A DNA stretch of 64,000 bases from assembly GCF_000300515.1 (NCBI RefSeq), contig NZ_AMSI01000006.1:124001-188000 (forward strand), read 5' to 3'. Origin of the DNA: Nitratireductor indicus C115. GTDB lineage: Bacteria > Pseudomonadota > Alphaproteobacteria > Rhizobiales > Rhizobiaceae. How positions within the stretch are numbered: the first letter of the stretch is position 1; each line of letters begins with the position of its first letter. The notes under the pieces were generated by a model, which was not told the origin of the DNA, ran no database searches, and worked only from the letters and a program-made list of their open reading frames with translations. This document shows positions 35,689 to 44,519 of this stretch, one piece after another. A program made the translations under genes and the position numbers.

Positions 35689-36945
35689 TTATTTCTGCGG
35701 ATCGTACCAGCTGGCGAGACCTTTCTGCAGGCGCTCAGCGGCGGCCTCCGGCGTCTCGGTACCCTTGATGACATTGGCCGAAGCGTTCCAGGTCTCGTTT
35801 TCGAGGTTCGGCGTACCGCGCGACAGAATCTGATAGGTCGAGCGGATGGTCGACTTGCACTTCGTGCGCCAGGAAACGAACTCCTGAGCCAGCGGGTCCT
35901 CCATCTTCACTTCATGGTTCGAGAGCGAGAAGAAACCCGGCAATGCATTGGCGTAGAGCGTGGCGAATTCTTCGGATCCGACCCAGTTCAGGAAGGTCTT
36001 GGCTGCCTCCTGGTTCGGTCCCTTCGCGTTCATGCCCATCGCGATGTCGACATGATCCGAGATGTAGCAGGTATCGCCTTCCTTCGGCACCGGTGGCGCA
36101 AAGGCGCCCATCTTGAAATCGGCCTGTTCGTTGAAGACCGAGATTTCCCAGGAACCCGCCGGATAGATCGCTGCACGGCCGAGCGTGAAGAGATTCTGGC
36201 TGTCGGGATAGGTCTGCGCCTCATAACCGTCGCCAAGGTAATCCTTCCACCTGGCAAGCTGGCGGAACGGCTCGACCCACTGATCGTCGGTAAGTTTCTG
36301 CTGGCCCTTGATGAGGGCAAGCCGACCTTCCTCGCCATGCCAGTAGGTGGGTCCGATATTCTGGTAGCCCATCGTAGCGGCTTCCCATTGATCGTTTGTG
36401 CCCATGGCCATGGGGATATAGGTGCCGTCTTCCTTGATCTTGTCGAGCGCGGCGAAAAACGCATCGACGGTCTTGGGCGGTTCCACACCGACCTCGGCGA
36501 AGGCGTCCGCATTGTAGATGAAACCGTGAATGACGGACGCCATCGGCACGCAGAACGTGACCGAACCGTCGTCCGTGCTCCAGCCGGACTTCGCCACATC
36601 GCCGAAATTCTTCATGCCTTCCAGGTCCTGAAGCGGCGCCAGATAGCCCTTTTCGTAGAGGCTGAGCGAAGCGTCGAACGGACGGCAGGTGATGAGGTCT
36701 CCAGCCGAGCCGGCCTCGAGCTTGGAATTCAGCGCCGCATTGTATTCGGTGGGTGCCGTCGGATTGAACCTGAGTTTGATACCTGGATTTTTTGCCTCGA
36801 ATGCGGGAATGAGCGTTTCCTGCCAGATGGTCAGGTCGTCATTGCGCCAGCTTTCGATTGTCAGGGTCACGTCCTGAGCCATCGCCGGGCCGGCAAAGCC
36901 GAGCATGGTGGCGGCAAGAAGCGCCCGTTTCACTCGCTTGGTCAT
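35689..36945 (-). CDS. Sugar ABC transporter substrate-binding protein, copy 1
   Basis: The 418-aa protein has a signal peptide (RALLAATMLGFAGPAMAQD) and a type 1 solute-binding fold nearly colinear with copy 2. LTIESWRNDD, GDLITCRPFDASLSLYE, TFCVPMASVIHGFIYN and FNEQADFKMGAF are shared. Divergence is spread along the chain, so it is an old tandem duplication, not an assembly artefact. Start ATG at 36945 with GGGAGAAG upstream; upstream frame is not coding. First gene of the transporter operon, divergent from the kinase gene. Confidence 0.9.
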   Translation of the reverse strand: MTKRVKRALLAATMLGFAGPAMAQDVTLTIESWRNDDLTIWQETLIPAFEAKNPGIKLRFNPTAPTEYNAALNSKLEAGSAGDLITCRPFDASLSLYEKGYLAPLQDLEGMKNFGDVAKSGWSTDDGSVTFCVPMASVIHGFIYNADAFAEVGVEPPKTVDAFFAALDKIKEDGTYIPMAMGTNDQWEAATMGYQNIGPTYWHGEEGRLALIKGQQKLTDDQWVEPFRQLARWKDYLGDGYEAQTYPDSQNLFTLGRAAIYPAGSWEISVFNEQADFKMGAFAPPVPKEGDTCYISDHVDIAMGMNAKGPNQEAAKTFLNWVGSEEFATLYANALPGFFSLSNHEVKMEDPLAQEFVSWRTKCKSTIRSTYQILSRGTPNLENETWNASANVIKGTETPEAAAERLQKGLASWYDPQK

Positions 36946-37344
36946 GGTCTTCTCCCTGTTCGCCTCAAGGGCGCCGGCCTGCATTGCGGCTCGTGCGCCG
37001 AGGGGCAGCCTGCTGCCTGATGTTCCTGTGTGGGGCTTTTTCTTTTGTTCGCCCGCCATTCGCCTTGGCGATGGCTGGCGCGCTCCCCGCTCCGGAAACA
37101 CGACGCGGGCTCGGGGCCCTCGCCATGCATCGTTTTCCGGCCTCGCGGACCGTCGTACCTCCACCCGTTAAATTAAGGCCAAAAAAATACCATTTGTCCA
37201 GAGTTGAATCTTCATCGCGTAATCCTTGTGCTAAACGATTGAAATCGTGCAATTGCTGCGTCAGATTGACGTTGATTTTCGGCTGGATGGTTTTTCCAGT
37301 TCCCCAAAGGTATCTTTTTGGTATCATGTCCTCAGGGAGTGGTC
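36946..37344. promoter_or_regulatory. Divergent promoter region, transporter operon / sugar kinase
   Basis: This 399-base gap holds no convincing gene. Near the kinase start, GGTATC occurs twice (37309-37314 and 37320-37325, 11 bases apart), and the reverse half ATACC occurs at 37188-37192 in an A-rich stretch. HutC-type GntR regulators of amino-sugar genes bind GGTAT-like half-sites, so the GntR protein encoded nearby may act here. Support is moderate. Confidence 0.4.
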
Positions 37345-38235
37345 ATGTACGACTATGTGATAGCCATCGACGGTGGAGGCACGAGTTGCCGCGCCGCGCT
37401 TGCAGACCGGAATGGCCGGGTTCTGGGGCGCGCCATGCGTGGTGCGGCGAACATTTTTTCCAGAGCAGACGCCATCGCACAAAGCATCCTGGCGGCCTCG
37501 AATGCGGCTCTTGCCGAAGCGGGGCTTGGAGCTGAAGCTCTTTCTGAGATTCCTGCTTTTTTCGGCCTGGCGGGCATCAATGTCGGCATGCGCCAGGAAA
37601 CGCTGGCCGCCCAGCTTCCCTTCCCCGAGACACGCTTCGTGCATGACGGCATCATCGCGCTGCAAGGCGCTCTTGGCGATACCGACGGTGTGATCGCCAT
37701 TCTGGGAACCGGGTCCGCCTATGTCGCGCGTGAGAAGGCGAAGCTGCGCAGCATCGGTGGTTGGGGCTTCATGATCGGCGACCAGGCCAGCGGCGCGGTT
37801 CTGGGACGAACCCTTTTGGCAGAGACTTTACTTGCCAATGACGGCATTCATCCACAGACCGAATTGAGCCGCACCGTAATGGAACGTTTCGGCGGAAATC
37901 CCGAAAACACGGTGGAATTCACCGTCACGGCCAAACCGGCGGACTATGGTGCCTATGCCCCCATGATCCTTGAATTCGCCGAACGCGGCGACCCGTTGGC
38001 CGGCAAGATACTCGATGCCGCGGTACGCGATGTCACCGACGCGCTCGATGCCGTTGTTTTTCCCGGTTGCACAAAACTTTGCCTCCTGGGTGGCCTCGCC
38101 CCGCACTACGGCAAGCGGCTTTTGCCACGCCACCGCAGTCTGCTGCATGAAGCCGAGGGAGACGCCCTTGCGGGCGCCGTTCAGCTCGCCGTAAGAGCCT
38201 TCATTCCGCAAACACACGGAGCGGGACAGGAATGA
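37345..38235 (+). CDS. BadF/BadG-type ATPase, probable N-acetylglucosamine kinase
   Basis: The 296-aa protein is an ASKHA-fold kinase of the BadF/BadG/BcrA/BcrD group, which includes GlcNAc kinases. Motifs: phosphate 1 AIDGGGTSCRAAL, GLAGINVG, phosphate 2 AILGTGSAYVARE, GGWGFMIGDQASGA, and adenosine LCLLGGLAPH. It probably phosphorylates incoming GlcNAc, since nagA follows. Start is the ATG of MYDYVIAIDGG with GGGAG upstream. It overlaps the GntR gene by four bases. Confidence 0.82.
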   Translation: MYDYVIAIDGGGTSCRAALADRNGRVLGRAMRGAANIFSRADAIAQSILAASNAALAEAGLGAEALSEIPAFFGLAGINVGMRQETLAAQLPFPETRFVHDGIIALQGALGDTDGVIAILGTGSAYVAREKAKLRSIGGWGFMIGDQASGAVLGRTLLAETLLANDGIHPQTELSRTVMERFGGNPENTVEFTVTAKPADYGAYAPMILEFAERGDPLAGKILDAAVRDVTDALDAVVFPGCTKLCLLGGLAPHYGKRLLPRHRSLLHEAEGDALAGAVQLAVRAFIPQTHGAGQE

Positions 38236-38990
38236 GCGCAGCCGAACTTTTCAAGCCGGATCGTATCGCGGCAACGGGTCAGGGGCCTTTGTATATGCGG
38301 CTACGCCGCGTAATCGAGGACGCCATCGCAAACGGCTCCCTTCAGGAAGGCGAAGCATTGCCCACGGAGCGCGATATCGCCGAACGGGCCGATCTCAGCC
38401 GCGTCACCGTACGCCGCGCGGTGGACGATCTCGTGAAGCAGGGGCGCCTCATCAGGCGTCATGGCTCCGGCACTTTCGTTGCCCCACCCGTTTCCCGCGT
38501 GGAACAGACCCTGTCACTTCTGACCTCCTTCACCGAGGATATGGCCCGGCGCGGGCTTTCGGCACGCTCGCAATGGCTGGAGCGCATCGTGGTGGCGCCG
38601 TCGCCCGAAGAGATGATGGTGCTTGGTCTGTCGCTCGGCGAGAAGGTGTCGCGGCTTGAGCGGCTTCGCATCGCCGACGATGTGCCGATGGCCATCGAAC
38701 GCGCAGCAATCATCGAAAGTTTCCTGCCCGATCCGTTGGAAGTAACCGAATCCCTCTACGAAGCGCTCGCCCTGCGCGGAGCCCGTCCAACCCGCGCGAC
38801 ACAGCGCATCTCCGCCCGCAATGTGGACGAACGTTCCGCGGGACTTCTGAAGGTTGCGCCAGGAGAAGCCGCTCTTTTCATCGAACGCGTGTCCTACCTG
38901 CCGGATGGTCGCGTCATCGAATTCACCCGCTCCATCTATCGCGGCGATGCCTATGATTTCGTCGCAGAACTGAAGCTTCCCCAACGCTGA
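38232..38990 (+). CDS. GntR-family regulator (HutC/UTRA type), NagR-like
   Basis: The 252-aa protein has a GntR winged helix (PLYMRLRRVIEDAIANGSLQ, LPTERDIAERADLSRVTVRRA) and a C-terminal UTRA ligand domain (ERLRIADDVPMAIERAAI). UTRA regulators of this class bind GlcN-6-P or GlcNAc-6-P. Co-transcribed with the kinase and nagA, so it likely represses both divergent operons until an amino sugar is present. Confidence 0.85.
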   Translation: MSAAELFKPDRIAATGQGPLYMRLRRVIEDAIANGSLQEGEALPTERDIAERADLSRVTVRRAVDDLVKQGRLIRRHGSGTFVAPPVSRVEQTLSLLTSFTEDMARRGLSARSQWLERIVVAPSPEEMMVLGLSLGEKVSRLERLRIADDVPMAIERAAIIESFLPDPLEVTESLYEALALRGARPTRATQRISARNVDERSAGLLKVAPGEAALFIERVSYLPDGRVIEFTRSIYRGDAYDFVAELKLPQR

Positions 38991-39013
38991 TACGAAAGCC
39001 ACTGGAACCCGCC

Positions 39014-40171
39014 ATGACATCTCTTGCAATCACCGGTGCACGCATTTTCGACGGCGATGCCTGGCATGATGATCACGCGCTGATCATCGATGGCGGACAG
39101 GTGACAGGTATCGTGCCAATGCGTGGCGTTGCACCGGGGCAGGCAACCCGCAAGGCCGGCGGCGCGATGATCGTACCGGGCTTCCTCGATCTTCAGGTCA
39201 ATGGTGGCGGTGGCGTGATGTTCGACGGCGAATGCGGCGTCGAGGGATTGTCGACCATCTGCCGCGCGCATGCGAAATTCGGCACGGCAGGGCTCTTGCC
39301 CACCTTGATCACCGACACGAGGGAGGCAACCGCAAAGGCAATTGCGGCCGGCATCGAGGCCGCGCGCAGCCGCATGCCCGGCTTCCTGGGGCTTCATCTG
39401 GAAGGCCCTCATCTCTCGCTTGCGCGCAAGGGCGCGCATGACCCCTCGCTCATACGCCCCATGGAGGCGGACGACCTTGGCGCGCTGATCGAAGCACGCC
39501 GGCATCTGCCTGTCCTGATGGTAACGCTTGCTCCAGAAAGCGTCACACAGGAGCAGGTGCGCGCCCTTGCCGAAGCAGGCGTGTGTGTCAGCCTCGGCCA
39601 CACGGATACCGGTTGCCGAACCGCGCTTGCCTATGCAAAGGCCGGCGCGCGGCTCGTCACCCATCTCTTCAACGCCATGAGCCCACTCGGCCATCGCGAA
39701 CCGGGACTGGTCGGCGCGGCGCTGGAAAGCGGTACGCTTTGGACCGGCCTGATTGCCGACGGCATTCACGTCGATCCGGTGGCCATGCGCGCCGCCCTCA
39801 AGGCCAAGACCGGACCCGCCCGCATCTTCGCCGTCACCGACGCCATGTCGACCATCGGCACTGACATGAAATCCTTCACGCTGAACGGGCGCACCATTGA
39901 GCGGCGCGACGGCCGCCTGACCCTTGCCGACGGTACACTGGCCGGCGCCGACATCGACATGGCCTCAACCGTGGCGAACCTGCACCGCCAGGTAGGCCTG
40001 CCGCTTGAAGAGGCCTTGCGAATGGCGAGCCTCTATCCTGCGCAGGCTGTAAAGCTTGAGAAGACCAAAGGGCGTCTCGGGGCGGGAATGGATGCCGATT
40101 TCGTCGAGCTGACGGAAGAACTCTCCGTCGCAGTCACGTGGATCAGCGGCAACGTGGTGCATACGGCCTGA
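39014..40171 (+). CDS. nagA: N-acetylglucosamine-6-phosphate deacetylase
   Basis: The 385-aa amidohydrolase removes acetate from GlcNAc-6-P. Motifs: VPGFLDLQVNGGGG, LGLHLEGPHLS with the metal-binding Glu, SLGHTDTGCRTALAYAKAG, THLFNAMSPLGHREPG, LIADGIHVD, and VTDAMSTIG with the catalytic Asp. It ends the divergent kinase-GntR-nagA operon. The next enzyme, a GlcN-6-P deaminase (NagB), is not in the window. Confidence 0.92.
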   Translation: MTSLAITGARIFDGDAWHDDHALIIDGGQVTGIVPMRGVAPGQATRKAGGAMIVPGFLDLQVNGGGGVMFDGECGVEGLSTICRAHAKFGTAGLLPTLITDTREATAKAIAAGIEAARSRMPGFLGLHLEGPHLSLARKGAHDPSLIRPMEADDLGALIEARRHLPVLMVTLAPESVTQEQVRALAEAGVCVSLGHTDTGCRTALAYAKAGARLVTHLFNAMSPLGHREPGLVGAALESGTLWTGLIADGIHVDPVAMRAALKAKTGPARIFAVTDAMSTIGTDMKSFTLNGRTIERRDGRLTLADGTLAGADIDMASTVANLHRQVGLPLEEALRMASLYPAQAVKLEKTKGRLGAGMDADFVELTEELSVAVTWISGNVVHTA

Positions 40172-40187
40172 TGCGCCACCCCGTCGC

Positions 40188-42866
40188 TCAGAGCTTGAGC
40201 GACATCGTGACGACGCCGGGCTCCTCGCTGTTTTCCTTGGCGACAAAGCCGAAATCGCGGCACATGGAGAGCATCTTGACATTGTCGCTGAGAACAATGC
40301 CCTCAATGGCCCCGATCCCCTCTTCGCGCCCATAGTCGATCAACTGCTTCAAAAGCGCGAAGCCAAGGCCATGCCCTTGCAAATCGGTGCGCACGAGAAG
40401 CCCGTATTCGGCAATTTCCTTGTCGGGATCGGAGGAAAGCCTGCCGATGCCGCCCATCTCGCCATCCTCGGCCCGCAGGGCAATGAAGGCGATATCGCGC
40501 TCGTAATCGAGCTGCGTCAGCCGCATCAGCATCTCGTCGGGAAAATGCCGACGCGGGGCAAGAAAGCGGAAACGGATATCCTCCGGTGAAACGCGCGACA
40601 GGAAATCGGGAAACAGCGCCACATCCGCCGGCTTGATCGGCCGCAGGTGATAGCGATGCCCTTCCAGGTCGACATCCTTTGCCCATCCGTCCGGATAGGG
40701 ACGAATGGCAAGATCGGTGCTCGGCCCCTTGCGATCGATTTCCGAGGGCTCGATCTCGATGCGCGCATCGAGCGCCACCACACCTTCGCTGTCAGCGATG
40801 AGCGGGTTGATGTCCATGCCTTTGATACAGGGGAAATCCACGATCATCTGCGAGATCGCGTTGAGCGCATCTGCAATCGCCTCGCGATGCGCGGGCGCAC
40901 GGTCGCGATAGCCGGCGAGCAGTTTTCCGATGCGCGTGGAATCCATCAGGTCGCCCGCAAGCACATCGTCGAGCGGCGGCAGCGCGATGGCCGTGTCGTC
41001 CACCACCTCGACGGAGGTGCCCCCGGCCCCGAACAGCACCACCGGCCCGAAGATCGGATCCTGACTGACACCCAGGATCAACTCATGGGCATGCTTGCGG
41101 GTTACCATGGGCTGCACGACGAAACCTTCGAGCGCATCGGCCTCGCCGCGCTCCTCCAGGCGCTTCACGATAGCTTCCGCCGCTTCCCTCGCAGCATCTG
41201 CGGTCTTCAGATCGAGCACCACGCCGCCGACATCGGATTTATGCGTGATGGTCTTTGAGAGGAGCTTCACCACCACGCGTGAGGAGGACTGCAACAGATG
41301 CTCCGCCGCCCCGCCAACCGCATCCGGCGTCTGCACCACGATTGTTTCGGGAACGGGGATGCCATAGGCGGCAATCGCCGCCTTAGCCTCGGGCTCTGTG
41401 AGCATGCGTCGCCCCTCGGCGGCCGCACCCGACAGGATCGCCCGCAATGCCTCCCGGTCGCCTGTCACGTCTTCGCTGCGGCTCGACGGCACCCGCGTCA
41501 ACGCCTTCTGCGCGCGCGACCATTCGCCCAGATAGGAAAGCGCAGCGGTGGCGCTTGCCGGTGTGCTGAAATTCGCGATACCGGCTTCCTGAAGAATCCG
41601 CCGGCCTTCGCGCGCCTTCTCCTCACCGAGCCAGCAGGTGATGAGCGGCTTGCCGTTGAGCCTGCCCCGGTCGGCAAGGGCCGCGACAGCACGCGCCGCA
41701 TCCGAAGGCGAAGCAAGTCCCGTCGGACAATTGAAGACGAGGACGGCATCCGTGTTCGCGTCATCCGCGACGGCACGCACAGCCTCACTGTAACGTTCGG
41801 CGGGCGCATCGCCGATAATGTCTGCCGGATTGGCATGCGACCAGTTTTCAGGCAGCGCCTTGTCCAGCCGCTCAAGTGTCTGCGGGGTGAATTCGGCCAG
41901 CGTGCCCTTGAGGTCGATCAGCTTGTCCACGGCCAGAACACCGGCCCCGCCGCCATTGCTGACGATACCCACCTGCGAACGTTCCAGCGGCGAAAAGCGC
42001 GCCAGCACCTCGGCGGCATCGAACAATTCGCCAAGATCGATGACACGCAGGATGCCCGCACGCCGCAACGCGGCTTCCACCACCCGGTCTGCGCCTGAAA
42101 GTGCGCCCGTGTGGGTGGCCGCTGCCTTGGCCGCCTGCGCGTGGCGTCCCGCCTTGATGGCGATGACGGGTTTCAGCCGTGCCGCCGCCCGCGCGGCGGT
42201 CATGAATTTCCGCGGGCTCGGGATGGTTTCGAGATACATCAATATACCGCGCGTGCGCCCGTCACCCGCCAGCATCTCCAGGTAATCGCCCACATCCACG
42301 TCGGCCATGTCACCGAGCGAAACGATGTGCGAGAAGCCGATCCCTTCCGCCGCAGCCCAATCCACCAGCGAGGTGGCGATGGCACCCGACTGGGAAAGAA
42401 GCGCAAGTCCGCCTGGCTTTGCCTGCATATGGGCGAAACTCGCGTTGAACTTCATCGGCGGCACCATCAGACCCACGGTGTTCGGGCCGATGATGCGGAA
42501 AAGATGAGGCTTGGCCGCATCGAGCATGGCCTGCCGCAAGCCGTTTTCCCGCGTCAGGCCGGCTGTGATGACGACCGCCGCGCGCGTTCCCTTCTCGCCC
42601 AGTTCGGCGATGATGCCCGGCACCGCCTGCGGCGGCGTGAGGATGACGGCAAGATCAGGGATGGCAGGAATGTCGCGTGCACTCTTGTAGCAGCGCCTGC
42701 CGGCCACCTCCTTGTATTTCGGATTGACCGGCCAGATTTCACCCTCGAAGCCACCCTCGATCAGGTTCTGCATGACGATATGACCGACCGCGCCGGGCCG
42801 GCTCGACGCGCCGATCACGGCGACGGATCGCGGGCGCGCGGCAAATTCAAGGTTGCGGATCGTCAT
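40188..42866 (-). CDS. ADP-forming acyl-CoA synthetase / GNAT acetyltransferase fusion (Pat-like)
   Basis: The 892-aa protein has a CoA-binding domain (SVAVIGASSRPGAVGHIV), a succinyl-CoA-ligase-like region (GPNTVGLMVPP, LLSQSGAIATSLVDW), an ATP-grasp domain (VVKLLSKTITHKSDVGGVVLDL) and a C-terminal GNAT domain (GLLVRTDLQGHGLGFALLKQLID). Such fusions are known as protein lysine acetyltransferases (PatZ/Pka). Residues THTGALSG near 252 keep a His that is absent at this site in E. coli PatZ, so ligase activity may remain. Start ATG at 42866 with GGAGAG upstream. Stands alone, convergent with nagA. Confidence 0.87.
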   Translation of the reverse strand: MTIRNLEFAARPRSVAVIGASSRPGAVGHIVMQNLIEGGFEGEIWPVNPKYKEVAGRRCYKSARDIPAIPDLAVILTPPQAVPGIIAELGEKGTRAAVVITAGLTRENGLRQAMLDAAKPHLFRIIGPNTVGLMVPPMKFNASFAHMQAKPGGLALLSQSGAIATSLVDWAAAEGIGFSHIVSLGDMADVDVGDYLEMLAGDGRTRGILMYLETIPSPRKFMTAARAAARLKPVIAIKAGRHAQAAKAAATHTGALSGADRVVEAALRRAGILRVIDLGELFDAAEVLARFSPLERSQVGIVSNGGGAGVLAVDKLIDLKGTLAEFTPQTLERLDKALPENWSHANPADIIGDAPAERYSEAVRAVADDANTDAVLVFNCPTGLASPSDAARAVAALADRGRLNGKPLITCWLGEEKAREGRRILQEAGIANFSTPASATAALSYLGEWSRAQKALTRVPSSRSEDVTGDREALRAILSGAAAEGRRMLTEPEAKAAIAAYGIPVPETIVVQTPDAVGGAAEHLLQSSSRVVVKLLSKTITHKSDVGGVVLDLKTADAAREAAEAIVKRLEERGEADALEGFVVQPMVTRKHAHELILGVSQDPIFGPVVLFGAGGTSVEVVDDTAIALPPLDDVLAGDLMDSTRIGKLLAGYRDRAPAHREAIADALNAISQMIVDFPCIKGMDINPLIADSEGVVALDARIEIEPSEIDRKGPSTDLAIRPYPDGWAKDVDLEGHRYHLRPIKPADVALFPDFLSRVSPEDIRFRFLAPRRHFPDEMLMRLTQLDYERDIAFIALRAEDGEMGGIGRLSSDPDKEIAEYGLLVRTDLQGHGLGFALLKQLIDYGREEGIGAIEGIVLSDNVKMLSMCRDFGFVAKENSEEPGVVTMSLKL

Positions 42867-42935
42867 GAGGGGCTCTCCGGATCGCGGCAGTGTGTGTTTG
42901 CGTTGCAGTATAGCCCGATCCTTTGACGGCTTTGC

Positions 42936-42951
42936 AACCCGCGAACGGGTT
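42936..42951 (-). terminator. Short stem-loop after the peptide ABC operon
   Basis: AACCCG (42936-42941) and CGGGTT (42946-42951) pair around the tetraloop CGAA, read as TTCG on the minus strand, a very stable loop. It lies about 27 bases beyond the last ABC gene's stop. Confidence 0.45.
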
Positions 42952-42978
42952 ACCCCGGACTTTGCCAAGTCCTAAATT

Positions 42979-43740
42979 TCAGCCTCCCTTTCGCAACCTC
43001 GGCACTGCCGCTACCAGCGCCTTCAACGTCGACGATTGCGGGTTGGAAACAACATCCTGCGTCGGGCCGCATTCCACGATCCGCCCCTGGTCCATCACCG
43101 CGATGCGATGGGCGATCACACGCACCGCCGCCAGATCATGCGAGACGAAGAGATAGGCGAGCCCTTCGCTTTGCTGCAAATCAGCAATGAGTTGCAGTAT
43201 CTGACCGCGCACCGAGGCATCGAGAGCCGAAACGGCTTCGTCGAAAACGATTACCGAAGGGCGCGTCGCAAGCGCACGCGCAATAGCGACGCGCTGCCTT
43301 TGTCCACCCGAAACCTCATGAATGCCACGTTCGGCAAGGGAAGCGGTGAGCCCCACGCGTGCGAGAAGCTCCGCCACGCCGTCCGCGAACCCGTGCACCC
43401 GCAGCGGCGCGGCGAGGGCCGAGCCGATGGTCGCACGCGGATTGAAGGCTGAAAGCGGATCCTGGAAAACCATCTGGATCGCGCCGCGCCGTTCGCGCAA
43501 TGCGCGACCTTCAAGCTTCAGCCAGTCATCGCCGTTGAAATGGATGCTGCCCGCCTGCGGCTCGATGAGACGCATCAAAACGCGGGCAAGCGTCGACTTT
43601 CCGCTTCCCGAAGGTCCGACGAGCCCGAGCGTCTCGCCGCGCTTGAGCGTAAACGCCACGTCCTGCAACGCCGCCACGCGCCGCCCGCGGCTTGCGAAGG
43701 TTTTCGACAATCCCTTGGCCGCGAGGAGAGGAACGTCCAT
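42979..43740 (-). CDS. Peptide-type ABC transporter ATP-binding protein (DppF type)
   Basis: The 253-aa ATPase has Walker A GPSGSGKST, Q-loop MVFQDPLSAFNPRATIGSAL, signature VSGGQRQRVAIARAL, Walker B VIVFDEA and an H-loop FVSHDLAAV. It lacks the usual C-terminal oligopeptide-transporter extension of about 50 residues. Start is the ATG overlapping the preceding stop by one base (TGATG). Part of a five-gene operon for a peptide or related nitrogen compound. Confidence 0.88.
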   Translation of the reverse strand: MDVPLLAAKGLSKTFASRGRRVAALQDVAFTLKRGETLGLVGPSGSGKSTLARVLMRLIEPQAGSIHFNGDDWLKLEGRALRERRGAIQMVFQDPLSAFNPRATIGSALAAPLRVHGFADGVAELLARVGLTASLAERGIHEVSGGQRQRVAIARALATRPSVIVFDEAVSALDASVRGQILQLIADLQQSEGLAYLFVSHDLAAVRVIAHRIAVMDQGRIVECGPTQDVVSNPQSSTLKALVAAVPRLRKGG

Positions 43741-44519
43741 CAGCACGCCTCCCCGACGAGACGCGGCGCGGAAAGATCGATCTGCGCATCGAGCAACCTG
43801 CGCGTATAGGGATGCGCCGGAGACACCAGAACCTGGTCTGTCGGTCCGGTCTCCACCAGAATTCCATCCTTCAGAACCGCGATTGTGTCGGCGAGATTCG
43901 AGGCAAGGGCGAGATCATGTGTGATGAAGACAAGCGTCATGCCCTCTTCCCTGACGAGTTCCTCCAGAAGCGCCACGATGCTGGCCTGCACCACTGTGTC
44001 GAGGGCGCTCGTGGCCTCGTCCGCCATCAGGAGGCGCGGTCTGGCGGCAATGGCAGCGGCAATGGCGATGCGCTGCAGTTGCCCACCCGAAAACTGATGC
44101 ACATAGGCGGTAAGAGCGGCCTCTGGATCGGGAATGTGCACCCGTTCAAGAAGGTTCCTTGCAAGCTCGTGTGCGGCCTTTCGCCCAAGCCCAAGGTGGC
44201 GCCGCGCCCCTTCCGCCACCTGTTCACCGACGGGAATGACCGGGTTGAAGCTTGCCGCCGGATCCTGAAACACCAACCCCGTGTCGCGCCCCGTCAGCGG
44301 TGCGCGATCAAGACCTGGCCAGTCCACCCTCCCCTCGACCAGCGCTTCAGGCGGCAAAAGGCCGGCAAGGGACAGCGCCAATGTTGTCTTGCCCGACCCG
44401 CTTTCGCCGATTACCGCAAGCTTCGCACCCGCATGGATGTCGAGGTCGACGGCTCGCAGCGCGAAAGCGCCGGCATGGGAGACCGAAAGCCCCCGGATTT
44501 CCAACAGATTGCCGCTCAT
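43740..44519 (-). CDS. Peptide-type ABC transporter ATP-binding protein (DppD type)
   Basis: The 259-aa ATPase has Walker A GESGSGKTT, Q-loop LVFQDPAASFNPVI, signature FSGGQLQRIAIAAAI, Walker B LLMADEATSALD and FITHDLALA. It pairs with the following ATPase, and its ATG overlaps the permease stop by four bases. As with its partner, the chain is short, so the C-terminal Fe-S-like extension of DppD is missing. Confidence 0.88.
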   Translation of the reverse strand: MSGNLLEIRGLSVSHAGAFALRAVDLDIHAGAKLAVIGESGSGKTTLALSLAGLLPPEALVEGRVDWPGLDRAPLTGRDTGLVFQDPAASFNPVIPVGEQVAEGARRHLGLGRKAAHELARNLLERVHIPDPEAALTAYVHQFSGGQLQRIAIAAAIAARPRLLMADEATSALDTVVQASIVALLEELVREEGMTLVFITHDLALASNLADTIAVLKDGILVETGPTDQVLVSPAHPYTRRLLDAQIDLSAPRLVGEAC

